Counted from the first letter of the stretch, positions 30,365-43,277 are shown. The stretch is 64,000 nucleotides of DNA from Amblyomma americanum (GCF_052857255.1 NC_135504.1:135148929-135212928); one strand, 5' to 3'. Numbers and translations: made by a program. Notes: a model not told the origin generated them from the letters alone.

Positions 30365-30812
30365 TGCGACATGCGCTTCCCCATCACATCCTATTATAAG
30401 GATAGGCATCGCCTCTACCCGGCCCCTGCAAAGGTACTGGGGAAAGCAAACGAACGCGTTCTACTCCGATTATTCACGAACACAATGCTGTGCCCGGCAG
30501 TACTAAAACACTTCAATCCCGCGGTCACTGGCAGGTGCAAACACTATGGGGAGGTGGCTGACACCTACCACATGGTTTGGGCTTGCCAGCGCAACTCAGC
30601 TCTCTCCCCCCACCCCAACCCTACCAGAGAGGAATGGGAGGCGGCCCTGCTTGGCTGTTCGGATTTTCAGTCCCAAAAGGTTTTGGTCAAGAGGGCTAAG
30701 CTGGCGGCTTCGACCAATGGGTTCCCGGAATAAGAACTCCACCTATTGCGGGGCTCTTTAAAGAGCCTCCCCTCTTTCATTAAATATAGAATTTTCACCA
30801 CCACCATCACCA
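30365..30812 (+). pseudogene. I-like LINE ORF2 C-terminus with 3' end
   Basis: Frame 30371-30733 gives YYKDRHRLYPAPAKVLGKAN, LLRLFTNTMLCP, then a Cys/His cluster (GRCKHYGEVADTYHMVWACQ) and the tail WEAALLGCSDFQSQKVLVKR, ending SNGFPE-like at 30733. The 3' region ends in AATTTTCACCACCACCATCA, a typical tail. The expected first Cys pair is altered (CKHY). 5'-truncated insertion. Confidence 0.7.
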
Positions 30813-30961
30813 CGGCCGTGCTTGACGTCACGGGGATGAGCAGTTGTCTGCATGCGTCGATACTATGGTACCCAGGGAGACCCCAAAGGTGCGCCGCGCG
30901 CTTGGTCGCCTCCTCATCGCACGCCGCTCTATTACACGAACCGCGAGTCGAATGCGCAGCG

Positions 30962-31195
30962 TTGAGTATGAAAGGGAGTATCACAACGTTTCATATGGAT
31001 GCACAGAAGGAGAGTCCAGCCGCTGCTAAATGGTGGTATAGAGAAGAAAAGATTAACTCTTTCTATCCTGAGGTTGTCGCCTGGCACTTGGCTACTCAAC
31101 AAAGAGAGGATGATCTTAAGAAGGCGAAGAAAGCAGCGGAGAGGCCAGAACAGAAAGCGAAACGGCTTGCCAAACGGAGATTCCAGACTGCCTAG
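30962..31195 (+). other. Unassigned short ORF with charged C-terminus
   Basis: The end of an open frame reads FHMDAQKESPAAAKWWYREE then EVVAWHLATQQREDDLKKAK and ends KRLAKRRFQTA at 31195. The KKAERPEQKAKRLAKRR pattern resembles charged leaders of Helitron-like ORFs but is too short to assign. Confidence 0.2.
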
Positions 31196-31399
31196 CGTAA
31201 TAGACGGCGCATAGGCGCCGAAATGAAGACCTATATCTCTCAACGCTAAACATACAGTGACGACAGCAAGCTCAGCCATTGAAACGTACCTTTAGCTACG
31301 TATATCGTGGCATAGCCAAGCTAAGCAACTGCCAGTTCTTTTTTTTTGGGCGGGAGGGGTTAACTCGGGCTCATTGTAGCAGCCTTGTTCGAACCCCTA

Positions 31400-31622
31400 T
31401 ATATATTCGTCTGGAATAAGCATTTAACACTCTGAAGAAGTTTGGTCGCCAGTCGAAACATCCGGGACAGCGCAGGCTGCTTACCCTGTTGGCGGCAGTG
31501 CAATTAATCGTTAGAGGCTGCCCGGGTAGAGACCCCTGGATTGCAACCCAAGTCCCACCGATGGCAGAACCTGCCATAGAAGTGCAGTGGCGTATTGCTA
31601 GACCACTGCACCACTGCGCCAG
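31400..31622 (-). mobile_element. tRNA-like SINE of a fourth type
   Basis: Minus strand from 31622: TGGCGCAGTGGTGCAGTGG as A box, then GGACTTGGGTTGCAATCCAG as B box (GGTTGCAATCC), followed by a body ending in CCAGACGAATATATATAGGG. It differs from types 1-3 in head and body. Single copy here, so ends are approximate. Confidence 0.5.
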
Positions 31623-33342
31623 GAATGCTAGGAAGAAACACAGTGACCTATGAATGTATACAATGACAATTCGGCATATATGAACACTAACCCATTATCG
31701 CTACCCGAACAACTGGCATTCGTGAACACTAGACCTGAGTAGCAGAAAAGAAGGGAAAACCCAACTGCTACCGCACATATTTCGGATTTAGAATGACTAC
31801 GCAAATCGATCATCATTTGTATTCTTTTTTTCAGCGCTTCCATTTCAAGGATGCCGACGACATGGCTGTTCAGGAAAACCGGCCTGCTTTCCGGCATTTC
31901 TTAAGCACGAATTTATTTTGTGTTGGTCATTGCCGTTTGAAATAAAAAAAAGCCAACTGGTGTCTTCACTTGCCCAGCAACGCGCATTATACCTCATACG
32001 TCGTTATGATGCCGCTTCCTTGCGCCCTGTGCAAAACTCTGTGGAAGCCCGTCGTTTTATTGCGAGTACCACGGACTTCTATACAAGGTGGCTGGATTTT
32101 AGGGTTTTTGTTGCTGAAGTGCAATTGTGAAGAATGCAATGATAATTTCGGATATTTTTTATCTCGCCTAATTGCGCGAAGCACACTGAATTTTCCTGTG
32201 CATTGTAGGTTCAATTTATTGCTGCCACACAAGAAACAGTTGCTCTTCAATTCTTCACCCCGGACGTTCAGCACGCAGGTCGGAATGATTTGTTGCTCCC
32301 TTTTTATCCATAGGGTCCAATTATACCTCATAGAGCTCCAGAATTGGATATTACTTTTGTGTGGCTATGGATATGACCTTATGTTACGCTTTAATGCGTA
32401 TTGTATATTTTGCATCCTGTGATTTTTTTGTTTTATTATACAATTGCTGTGATTATGACTGCTCATTATTCGCTGTTTAATTTCCATTTACTGACAGCAA
32501 ATACGTACGCACTGTTGTCTGTTTCGCGTCACAGCTGTATTGTACTGTTCATTACATCATCTATTTTAGCGTAATTACCTTTTGTGCGGCTGAAGAAGTT
32601 GCTGGCCTCGCTCAGGCCCAATTCTCTTAATTCAGCATCCAGGTTTATAAAAGAGAAGTGAACTTGAAACAAACTGCGATGCGCGTCCATAAGCTGTAGA
32701 CATCTTCCTGGCGTAACGATGACGTTGCCAATACTAAGGTAAGAACTGCCGTGCGTGCGCTTGGTAGCGAAAGGAGCCTCTCTGAGTGGTGACCCTTTTC
32801 TTTAAATATTTGTTAGCCCATAGGCGGCGGTTTTCTCACAAGTGGTTCACGGTTGTGACGACAGTTGTGACATTGCAAGCGTGAGGTCACGCGCAGAGAT
32901 CACCGTCAAGTGAGCAGGAAAAATACAGCTTTATAGTGGTGTGGGGCGCAAATAAGACGATACTGGCAAATTAATGGAAAAAATGTTTGTAATTTAGTAT
33001 TTGCAGTAAGGGTATTACATAAATTTGGGAACGTCGAAAACACACCAATGTTTCCAATAATCGAGCTTACACTGCACTCTAGTTCGCATGAAGCGGAGTG
33101 TCTGTGCTTGCGATTTATTTCTTAGCTCTCAGTTTATGAGCCTTGAATACAAGGCAATGCAAGGGAGTGCGCATCGAAAAACCCCAAAGGATTTTTTAGT
33201 TATCTTCTGTCGGGCGAAATAGCACGCGCCTTGTGTTTGCATTTTCCTCGCACCATCAGTACATTGTTGTAGCTTTACACGAAATTAACATTTATTTCTT
33301 CCCGGCCTCCCGTTGTTCTCTGCGTCCGTAATTTCTTGGTGC
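31623..33342. other. Gene-free, AT-richer stretch
   Basis: No gene, RNA or repeat that I can support; ORFs are short and without motifs. Confidence 0.4.
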
Positions 33343-33345
33343 CTA

Positions 33346-33775
33346 GTCATAGATCGAGCTGGAAGCATCTATCGACAGCGGTCGCCTGTCTGAGGTAGAG
33401 TTCAAGGTTCGCACGGATAGATTCCTTAACGCGGACCAACGCAAGTTCCGCGCCCACGGGCTCCATCTCCCCTTGAACAGCGACATTTTTGACACCATGT
33501 TCTTCGGGGACCTTTCTGAGTAGGGCGTCTTTGATGTAACGGACATCCGCCCAGACGGCTTTCATATCATGCCCAGGTAAGCACCAGAAAACTGTCAGCC
33601 ACTTTTGCCACTCTCTCGCGCAGGCTCCACTCTCCCACGGGCACAGGTTTTGCGACAGCAGAGGAATTAGGGTAGACGAGCGCCATGTTTCTGTGCAAAA
33701 GCGGCGCAGTGATCGGCAGTGACGCGAGTTGTAGGCAAAAAGCAAGACGCCTTCAGGACTGTGCGACTGTGTCAA
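33346..33775 (-). CDS. Unassigned ORF, possible 3' terminal exon
   Basis: A 142-codon minus-strand frame with an ordinary amino-acid composition, especially WADVRYIKDALLRKVPEEHG and ALVRVKESIRANLELYLRQA, ending CFQLDL and TGA at 33347. It is not inside any repeat that I recognise. The second half looks like helical protein sequence. I see no domain, and no strong splice acceptor upstream. It could be a chance ORF or the end of a host gene. Confidence 0.25.
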
Positions 33776-35021
33776 GCGACACTGACGTCGAAACCAACTC
33801 GCGTGTGCGAATATTTCAAGGTGCGCGTCGGTTGTGGTTACAAATGTTTCTTTTTATGCCTGGAGAATAATTTTGGTCGTTTTCAACCTGTTGGCCAGCC
33901 GGAATTACCAATCGATGAGCTGCTTCGGCTTCCTTCTCCGCATCTAGTTACCAGAAAATAAAAGGGTGGCTGCGGCGGGTGACTGCGCCGACTGATTAAA
34001 TAACACCTGTCGACAGCTTCCTTCTGGCCATCCGTTCTGGCATTATCTTTATGAGATACTCGCCCTTCCTTACTTTGTGCCCCACCTTGTGGCCTTTAAA
34101 GGTATAATAAAAGGTGATGATTAATGGAACCGAGAAAGCGCGAGGCGTAGAGATAAAGTGATCGTATACAGACCTCAACATTCGGATCGATACAGCACAC
34201 GTTCGCGACTGTTACTAGTACAATGCCATGAACGACGCGAATCAGCTTTCCCGCGGATTAAAATGACGAGCCGTCGCTTCGGAAAACGTGGAGAACAACT
34301 GATCCAGCAGCGTTGAATGATGCAAATGTCGTCTCGGTATTCTTTGGAAGTTTGTCCATCGAGTGCGCAGCTAAGTGTGGTTAATTCGGCCTGCACACGT
34401 TTTTGACGGGAGTGGAGACCTCCCTCCACTCTCAACATACGGAGGTCCGCTAAAGGGCTCGCTTTTTATTCTCTAGGATATCGGCGAGGTGCGCAAGCAC
34501 AAGCATTGACCGTTTTGTTCTTGCTTCTTAGGAAAATTGGCGCTCAATGTGCTGAGCTGAATATTTCAAGTCATTCTGTTTATTTTTAATCTCAAAATAT
34601 CCATCCAAGTGAATCCTTAAGTGCCGAATGCATTTTTCTTGATAAAAGTTGATATTGGTGCGGTGTTTATGCTGCGTCAGCTGGCCTATGAAAGAGGTGA
34701 AATTACGGAATCTAGATAATCTAGGCCATAAGTTTAGTCAGCTTAATCTTAGATCCTAGAGGCGTTTAATCGCTCTCTGGGAGCGATGTTGGAAGGAGAC
34801 ACTTGTTAGCTCAAGAAAGTGAAGAGATGGAAATTACGTGTCGTACTCCTTCCAGAGTTTGGAGTTGCTTCGGCAACGTTGGGACTGGCGGCTCCATAGC
34901 TTTGATCGCTAAGGTGACTCGCAGCAGCTGTTCTGTCTTTCTTTTTCCTGCACGAAGAGGTCTTCGGCACGTAGTGAAAGCAACTGGGACCTGACAACGG
35001 GCCCGGAATGTCGTGTCTAAT
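33776..35021. other. Gene-free stretch
   Basis: No supported feature. Confidence 0.35.
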
Positions 35022-35296
35022 CTTCGAACCCGACCGCGGCTTTTGCGTTTTTATGGAGCAAAAACACTAAGGCGCCCGTGTGCTGTGCGATGTCAGTGCA
35101 CGTTAAAGATCCCCAGGTGGTCAAAATTATTCCGAAGCCCTCCACTACGGCACCTCTTTCTTCCTTTCTGTTTTCTGATTTCACTCCCTCCTTTAATCCT
35201 TCTCTTACGGCGCGGTTCAGGTGTCCAACGATATATGAGACAAATACTGCGCCATTCCCTTTCCCTCAAACCAATTATTATTATCATTATTCTCAT
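35022..35296 (+). mobile_element. Type 1 SINE, truncated within the tRNA-like head
   Basis: Starts at the B box (TTCGAACCCGACCGCGGC) and is otherwise complete to CCAATTATTATTATCATTAT. Confidence 0.95.
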
Positions 35297-36844
35297 GCTG
35301 ACACTATAGCAAAAGGCGAACGAGGCGCTCATTCTTGAATCGTTCGTTGCGCTACTGAAGAGCTACTAAGTGGATTAAAATTAGGATAGACCTGTAAGTT
35401 CCACTTTAAGGTTATGACACGATAGTTTTAGTGGTTATAACACCCATGTATGCAGAACTGGTCATTCCGGACTTCATATTTTCCTGGGAGTCTTCATAAT
35501 AGAGCGGTTAAGCGATGGACCTGACATAGCAGGTGCAACCATTGGTGGGGCTTCGGCGAACAAGGTTACTCCTCCTGGACAACTTACTGCAACAGATCAT
35601 TAATTTCACTGCTATCTTCTACGACGGTCAATTTGCTCAGGATCCGGTGGGCAAGTCGTGATGATATCATGAGGTTACAGGACCTATGTTGCCAGCCAGG
35701 TTGCTTCTCCATTGACTTTTTGCTCAAAAGGCCGACGACGACGCCAGATTTTCAATACAACGTGAGCTTCAAACTATCGCCTTAATAGTTGCGAACAAGC
35801 TCCTTAGATTTCAATTCAGAATTGCAGCACTAGCCTCGAAGCCGATCCGTTAGAGAAAGGGGCCCAGTTGTGCCTCCCACGGCCGCTGCCCATCGCTTTC
35901 GCCCCTCTTTGACTGTAAGGAACTTTTGAAATCTAATGCGACTTCTTCCTTGCGTCTTGTGGCGCAACCAACTGGTACCACAACTTTATAGCATATCGCG
36001 CATAGTGCTCAAAAATATGCAAACGGGCACACCCAAGAAGGACGGTCCCGCCTTTTGCCTGCAGTACGAAAGTCATTTGTGACGCTAGCGCCGCCGCACC
36101 TCCGCAATGTCATGCTCTGACGGGATGGCGGCTGCCTGTGGAAATCCGTGTTACAGTGTCGGTCGCAGATGGCGAAAACACTTGAGCATGTGGCTGAAGA
36201 TGGCGGGGAGAGGAGGACCTTGGCCGTGGGCTGGGACATGCTGGCTGCAATTTCGTTTCCGTTCTAGAAATTTCTCTTTCTCCAGCGGGCACGCTGAAAA
36301 CGTCCGGCGTTATCTATGGGGGACTTGAAAGTGCCACTCGGCATTCAACTGGGCACCTAAGCCAGGAAAAGCAGGTACCCCAGGAATGACCTGATTTTTC
36401 AAAGATGTGACAGAGCCGAGTCGCGTTGCTCTCGCCTGTGAACGGTATCATAACTTCACTAGTCTTATTTACAAAATAATAAAAATTTTTGGAGCGCGAC
36501 AAATCGTCTGATCAAGGTGCTTCCAACGGCTACCCTTAACGCAGCCCTTTTTGGCGAAAGACTGAGGTCTCACAACGTAAACTTGTTAGGAACTGACACC
36601 ACCAGTCACCATTAAGTCGTTTTTCGCTGAAAAACGTACAGTTCCAGGACGGTTCTCAGTATATGCCCGTGAAACTTTTGAACGTTAGAACCTCGTCGCC
36701 TTTATCTTCACCTGTAGGCCACCTCTCATCGTCTATAATTAATTGTGCCGGGCATTTTGTAAAATGATGAAAACTCTTTCTTTTGCAACAGGTGAAAGGC
36801 TCTTTAATTCCTATGAATAAAAGTGTCTCTCTTAAACACAGGGT
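35297..36844. other. Gene-free stretch
   Basis: No gene or repeat recognised on either strand. Confidence 0.35.
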
Positions 36845-37107
36845 TGGAAGGAAGGAAGGAAGGAAGGAAGGAAGGAAGGAAGGAAGGAAGGAAGGAAGGA
36901 AGGAAGGAAGGAAGGAAGGAAGGAAGGAAGGAAGGAAGGAAGGAAGGAAGGAAGGAAGGAAGGAAGGAAGGAAGGAAGGAAGGAAGGAAGGAAGGAAGGA
37001 AGGAAGGAAGGAAGGAAGGAAGGAAGGAAGGAAGGAAGGAAGGAAGGAAGGAAGGAAGGAAGGAAGGAAGGAAGGAAGGAAGGAAGGAAGGAAGGAAGGA
37101 AGGAAGG
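36845..37107. repeat. (GGAA)n microsatellite, about 263 bp
   Basis: About 65 uninterrupted GGAA/AAGG units, purine on one strand and pyrimidine on the other. ORFs through it (GRKE, LPSF) are artefacts. Confidence 0.98.
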
Positions 37108-38771
37108 CCTCAGGCGTTGCTGGCAAATACACACTACGGGGGAGTGGCCAAGACACACTGGGATGGAACAGGAGTGACTCTTGGTGTGGTGTCCTTTTCT
37201 TCCTTGTCTTCCGCGTAATTTGAAGCCATGTTTGGCATAGCCTGAAATTTTAATTAGAGCTTGTATCTAAAAGAAGCGTAATCTTCCAGGCTGTGCTTTT
37301 GAAGTTTGATAAATAGTTCTAAAAAATTAAAGAAGCTTAATTTCATTACCCGTTTACAGGGAGTTTCTATTGGAGGCATTTGAGAACCGCGTAGCTATTT
37401 GTGTAGCTGCGAATTTTGTGGGCGGACATTGCCTATTTGTCGGAATGCTACCGCTTCTTATTTACTCATTTTATTAGTGTAATTCTTTTTAGTCATTGTT
37501 TTATTTTTATTGATCTCAGTCATTCTTAGATATTTTTATTTTTGTTCAGTCATTTCTACTTACTCTTAGTCATTATCTCTTTTACATATTCGCTTCGTTA
37601 ATCAGTTAAACTCTCTTTGGGCAGCCGCCTTCCGTCCTTTTTCCAAAAAGTAGAGAGGAGAATTTCTGTCTTCACTCTTCCACCGGCCATGACTGGGAGG
37701 AGGCATTTCTGTTTATACAACCTTGCATACGCCGACAGCTGCGAGTGCCTACATTTCGGCTTAAAATGCGGACGCATTATAAAGTGAATAGAAAAAAAAT
37801 CTGTTGACACCTGCCATATGCCAATTCTTACCGCCAAGTTTGAAAACTCGAAATGGGCAGCCATGTGACCAGTGATAAGTGACCGATACGTAACCAGAAT
37901 TAATGAGAAGCAAAAGGCCATGAACGGGTATTTAGACTGGGCAGGTATATAGTGGGTGGGCGGAAATGATACATGGCGGAAAATTTGAAAACTCTAAATG
38001 GTTGCAGGGATCAAACGATGGTAAAATAAGAGTTTATCGATAACCAATCAATTGAACGAGAAAACAACCATGGAGCCAAATTGAAAGGTGGCCAGTGTCG
38101 AGGAGGCGTCAACGCTTTCACATTCTTTTTGTGCGGGTAGCTGCGGTGATCTCGATTTTTTCTTTTTTCAGACGAGACAAAGACCACTTTTCGTGGCTTA
38201 TGGGTAATGTATCTAGAAACATGCGGCCAGGACCACGCTTGACAGCGTGCATAAGCAAGCTCGAAACAAAGTATATAACAGTAAACAAAAATTGATCATT
38301 TTCATTTCAATTCTAGTGGTTTTGTACATGAATTACTCTGGAGTGCACTAAGCTTGTGTTAATTGAGAGGCGACTATTAACAAGGCTATCATTTTTGTCC
38401 ATTGCCTACTCCAGAATACACAAATGCTGTGTTAATTGAGAGGTGAAAAAGTAACGACTGCGAAACTGTACGAGCACTACACAAGACACACTACAGAAGA
38501 CAAGGCAAACTACAGAAGACAAGACAGACTACAGATGTCAAGACAGATTAAACAAAACAGGAGACACTACAAAAGACAAGACAGACCACACAAGACATGC
38601 CCAAAATACGACAAGACTACAGACTACAGAAATTTTCTGTCTTAGAATCCTCTAGCCTTTTTTGAAAGGGATCGCCTCTATTTAGAGGAAACGTTCTTGT
38701 CAGCTATCCACATATGCATGATGCAGGTACCTGTATTCTGAACAGTGTACTGGTTGCACTAAACTGAACAG
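37108..38771. other. Gene-free stretch upstream of the BACK exon; degenerate ACAAGAC-type repeat at 38470-38640
   Basis: No coding region. From 38470 to 38640 short words (ACAGAAGACAAG, CAAGACAGACTACAGA) recur irregularly. If the exon at 38772 is real this stretch is intronic. Confidence 0.4.
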
Positions 38772-39021
38772 CGGCGGCCAGAAAGTACCTCATAACGTCA
38801 CTGGTGGAACGATGCACAGACTACATCCAACAACGGCTTAGTCCCGAAAATCTGTGCTCGTGCCTGGACTACTACGCGTTGACCAGCGAGCCAATCATGA
38901 ATGACGTTGTATTGGAAATAATGCGATCCTGGCCACTGTTGACACCAATACCAGTGTTGTCGTTCCAGGACCTCGAGCAAGCAGAGAAGTACACCATCGA
39001 CTACATATTGGAGAATGTCAG
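38772..39021 (+). CDS. BTB-BACK (kelch-like) family internal exon
   Basis: Bounded by an acceptor (CTAAACTGAACAG ending 38771) and a donor (GTGTGT from 39022). The frame, open throughout, reads AARKYLITSLVERCTDYIQQ, RLSPENLCSCLDYYALTSEP and ends YTIDYILENV plus two bases. AxKYLxxxLVxxCxxYIxxxLxPENxC followed by a DYYALT stretch is the typical junction from BTB domain into BACK domain, as in kelch-like and BTBD adaptor proteins of cullin-3 ligases. Exon end phase (two bases left) fits the start phase of the exon type at 47255 and 2180 (one base before TAC), so joining 38772-39021 to 47255-47511 keeps the frame. The open frame suggests a functional or recently lost exon. Confidence 0.6.
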
Positions 39022-39285
39022 GTGTGTCTTGGTGCCTGTAATGAGTGCCTGCAGAGAATTTTCCTTGCCCCTTACAGTGTAAAAGGCGTGATATCCTCGC
39101 TGATTTAATCACACCGCCTAGGGAAGCGTCCCTGAGAAACTGGCGACAAATTCTTGCCGTATTTTGGTCTCATTATTTTGTTCATATACCGTTTCGTCGG
39201 CAGTGTCTCTTGGAAACCAGTGCTTTTTAGGCGCTCCTTATGTACATTTAAATATGTTATAAAAGCCAATATCATAATCATAACA
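39022..39285. other. Intron-like sequence before a LINE
   Basis: No feature apart from the splice donor at 39022. Confidence 0.3.
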
Positions 39286-41414
39286 GTAATAATTCATTCA
39301 TTCATTCAGACTTTATTTTTCTCTTGGACAGAGAAGGAGACAGGACTAAAACCTCGTAATCTTGACAGAGGTCCTGCCCCCTTTATGAACTTGGCAGCAC
39401 AGTACACAGGCAGCGATTTTCAATTTTCCAAATAAACTCTGAAACAGAATAACAAAACACTCTGTGAAAAAGCTGCGCTATGCATTGCAGCACAAACATA
39501 GGTATTAGAAAAACAAATAACTGGTCATGGGGAAACGAAAAAATAAGAGGTATAGGTTTAAACTGAGTGCAATATTACGTAATCTTGCTAAGAAAAAATC
39601 GCCTAATAACATGACTTGAATGCTGAAAGGGGTCAAACAATTCATTGTTTATTTTGTTTAATCATACTTGAACAGTATAAGAAAGAGACTGCTCGGTATA
39701 ATATGCCCTAGGCGTCGGCACTAACTAAATTTCTTTATGTATAGTCTGCAGGATATGCATGTTTTTCTCATGTTTTGCCAGATAACAAATATAATGTTCA
39801 TCACTTTGTTAAGAGCGTTTATATATAATTAAAATCTATAATTGTTTAAACTATAAATTGGCAGGGCTTCATATTTTAAAAACAAGTCATGTGTGGGGGA
39901 ATAATAAGGAACACCAGCAATGCATCTTACAGCTCTTTTTTGAAGAAGGTGAAGCTTGGATAAATTTGTGACACCTGTAGTGCCACAAACGGTACAACAA
40001 TATTGTAAAAGAGAAAGAACTAATGAGTTGTATAGCAATAGCCTAACTTTGACAGGAAGAGTACCGTACAGCCGCAACATGGCACCGACAGCTGAAGACA
40101 CTTTTGATCTGATATAGTCAACATGACCATTCCAATTGAAATGCTTTGACAATATAACGCCAGAAATTTTAACATAATCTACAATTTCAACAATATCAGA
40201 GCTTAAGAACACGTCCAACGGCCTAGAAATTATCTTTCCTTTTGGAAAGTGCAATATTATTTTTGTATTTTAAAATTAATCTTCAAGCAATTTGATTTTG
40301 CCCATGTATTTAATGCACTCAGTGTTTTGGTTGCTTTCTCTTCAAGGTCACTTTCTGATCACCCGGTTATGAATACCGAAGTGTCATCAGCGTAGGATAC
40401 AATCTTTCCATTAGTTACACATTGCACAATGTCATTTATATAGAATAAAAATAAGAGCGGACCCAGTATACTTCCTTGGGGGACTCCTGCATAAATATTT
40501 TGTATTGAGGACAACCAATTTTTAAAGTCAACATATTGTGTTCTGTTGGACAAATACGATTTCATAAGATCGTGAGCTTTTCCACGGACACCATAGCTTG
40601 CCAGTTTGTGTAGTAAAATTCTGTGGTTTATCAAGTCAAAAGCCTTAGTAAAATTTATATATATGCCTGCACCTATTTCCTTATTTTGAAACATATCTAT
40701 AATGATTTCTTTTTGCGTCAGTAGTGCTGTTTCAGTGGATCGATTCTTTCGAAACCTGTGCTAAAAGTCAAGGAGCAGGTTGTTTTTCAATGAAAGATAG
40801 TACCCTACAATGCATTAATTTTTCTATACCATTCGAGATCACTGGCAGTATAGAAATTCGACAATAGCTACGAATCAGATTCTTGTCGCCGCTTTTAAAA
40901 ACCAGTATCACTCGAGCCATTCGCAGTGCCTTTGGAAATACAGCGGTGGATAATAAAATATTGTAAATGTGAGTAACAGCGGGGCATATTAGGTGAAGAA
41001 CATGTTTAATGGGCGCTATTTGGAGACCAGTTTCATCTACGGACTTGCCATTTTAATATTACTTATGCACGAGAAAACTTCTGTGTAGTTCGTGGGCGCA
41101 ACGAAAAGGGATGATGGACAGCTTCTTCCCTTCATGAATTCAATGTAATTTTGGCTGCACTCTACCTGACTCTCAGATTCTTGTAAGATAAAGAAATTGT
41201 TGAAAGCATCAGCTAAGCAGGTGCCATATATTCGTTTACCTTCATGCTGTTCTTCAGGGCTCCAAAATACATTTGTGAAAGAGGCGTCTCGAGCCATTCT
41301 TAGTTTTGATGTTAGATTATTTATGTAATTTTTGAATTGCCGAAGCAACACTTCATCTTTTGATTGTACAAACTGTGCGTACAATCGGTTCTTATGCTTG
41401 ATCGTTTGGACCAA
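39286..41414 (-). pseudogene. CR1/Jockey-type LINE ORF2, reverse transcriptase and 3' end
   Basis: ORF pieces on the minus strand: 41414-41037 (KLRMARDASFTNVFWSPEEQ, GTCLADAFNNFF; region before the palm), 40694-40359 (INFTKAFDLINHRILLHKLA, AGVPQGSILGPLLFLFYIND, active site SYADDTSVFI with YADD at 40394-40383), 40254-39829 (thumb; VSSAVGAMLRLYGTLPVKVR, LHLLQKRAVRCIAGVPYYSP). The element ends at about 39286 in an ATTC repeat (GAAT on its own strand). Stops between the pieces make it inactive. It lies inside the probable intron of the BACK gene. Confidence 0.85.
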
Positions 41415-41589
41415 GTCGGACGTTATCCAGGGTTTCCATGCTTTTGATGACGTGGCTGTCTTTCATAGTGGAAAATGTGCATCATATATAGCCTTAAATG
41501 TAGTGATGAAGGTAAGGTAAGCGGTATCACTACCATCTTCCTCAAAAACGTGGTTTGAGGTCTGTTGGCTAATCACAGGAAGAAAGGAT

Positions 41590-42293
41590 TCAAGATTTTT
41601 TTTTCGTTTTAGATTGTGTATATATTATCTGCCTTTTGTAATTAACATGTACAGCTTTATCAGCAATCATTACGACTCCAAGATGATCACTAATGTCGGT
41701 ATATACTACGTCTGCAGTTACTAAATTACTGTCAACATTTGCAATGAATACATCTAATAATGACTCACTTTCTAAAGTCACTGGCGTCGGCTTTGTTATT
41801 ACGCTAAGAGACCATTAGCAGCAATTAAATACTGGAGTTTTTTCTGGGATTGACTCAATGAAAGCATATTTATTTTAATTTCGCCACCTAGAACCTTATC
41901 TTTAGAGTGATCAGTTGCGTAGTTAAAAATTGTTTCAAGAAATTCAAAGAAGTGATTAATGGCACCAGATGGTGGCCTGTAAATAACACAGAAAAGTTTG
42001 TTAGAACTTCGTAGAGTGAGCACTTCGTGATCAGCAGTTGCCGTCGTGTATTCTACGACTTTTTCGCACGATAATGTTTTTCTAAGCAGAAGCGCGATGC
42101 CGCCTCCCCTTTTATCTTCGCGGTTTTGATAGAAGCACTGATAGCCGGGAAGGTAAAAAACAATTGATACTGGTGTGTGCCAGGTTTCAGTTAACATGAT
42201 CGCTGTTAGTGACACTTCGAAAGTATCGAGTAGAACAGCTAATTCACCTTCTTTGTTTGTTAAGGATCTGACGTTTAAATGAAAAGCTGACAA
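41590..42293 (-). pseudogene. CR1/Jockey-type LINE ORF2, AP-like endonuclease
   Basis: The frame from 42293 reads FHLNVRSLTNKEGELAVLLD, IMLTETWHTP (catalytic Glu region), GIALLLRKTLSCEKVVEYTT and VIYRPPSGAINHFFEFLETI; after a break it continues LLDVFIANVDSNLVTADVVY and DISDHLGVVMIADK (catalytic SDH). The motif expected as GDFN is altered to GEIKIN, so a catalytic residue is missing. Confidence 0.8.
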
Positions 42294-42380
42294 AACATTT
42301 TTTTGGTTTTACTATATGCTTAATTTCGTGTGGCTGATAACCCATGCCGTGAAACAAATTTTAGGTGTCCGCAGGTATAA

Positions 42381-43123
42381 CTACACAATTTGACGCAAAT
42401 CATCAAACTTCGTGATCGTCATGACTGCTGAGGTATCCGTTCTGCGCACAAATATTTTACCATTCCGAGTCCATGCATATTTCCATTTCCACTGCTTTTT
42501 CTTTGCATTTGCTGCACCGAACAGTTTTTTTATGGAAGGGCTCAAGTGCTCATTAAAGAAGATGGGGGTTCTGGGTTCAAGTTCAATGTCCTCTGACGTT
42601 ATGCTCAGCTTTCGAGCTTTCTCAAAAAAGCAGTCACGAACTGATCTGCGAACAAACTGCACCACTATATTTGGCGCGCTTCTGTATTCCCCGTAGTTCG
42701 AAAGCGGTGACAGACCTCGATGTTTCAACTTTCAAGGGGTATCTGAATAGCCTTCGCTATCTTCTTTGTGATATACATGACATTCTCGTCTTGCGTCTTC
42801 GGAACACCTTTCACTTCAACGTTGTGACACCGCATGTGCTGTTCATTTTGTAGAAGTTTCACTTCATGCTCTTGAATTTGAGCATGCGAAGCGTCTCGTT
42901 CCTTTTCTAGTTTTACTACAGATGTTCTTAGCTCTCCATTTTCCAATTCAACGCAGTTCACGGACGTTTTCATTTCTTCATAACTCTCGTTTATGACGCC
43001 TAGGCTGTTCTTTACCTCGCGGATGTCCTTTCTTATGTCCCTTTCGAGACTTTCCTGTAGTTCGCGGAACTCTTTAAGTTCTCGTATCAGTTCCTCAAAA
43101 AGTTTAACAAGTTCCTTTGACAT
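42381..43123 (-). pseudogene. CR1/Jockey-type LINE ORF1, coiled coil and RNA-binding part, frameshifted
   Basis: ATG at 43123 opens MSKELVKLFEELIRELKEFR with a long coiled coil (to ELENGELRTSVVKLEKERDA), then EVKGVPKTQDENVMYITKKI, and after a stop at 42725 and a frame change, NIVVQFVRRSVRDCFFEKAR and INEHLSP-like NEHLSPSIKKLFGAANAKKK with WKYAWTRNGKIFVRRTD. This is the L1-ORF1-like plan (coiled coil, RRM-like, C-terminal domain) used by many insect and tick CR1/Jockey LINEs. Confidence 0.75.
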
Positions 43124-43277
43124 TGCACTGGGCAAAGGGGAAAATAAGCTTGCAGCTCGGTTGACGCAATGACAACCGCAGTACACAAGAGCAAGTTCAA
43201 GCGATAGTTGGCATGCAACAGCAGCAGTCACCGCAAACGAAAAAAAAAGCTCCCAGGTTAGTAGGAAAAATTTCACC

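Noticed and set aside
36656..37223. ORFs with LPSF or GRKE repeats
   Set aside because: Produced by the (GGAA)n microsatellite.
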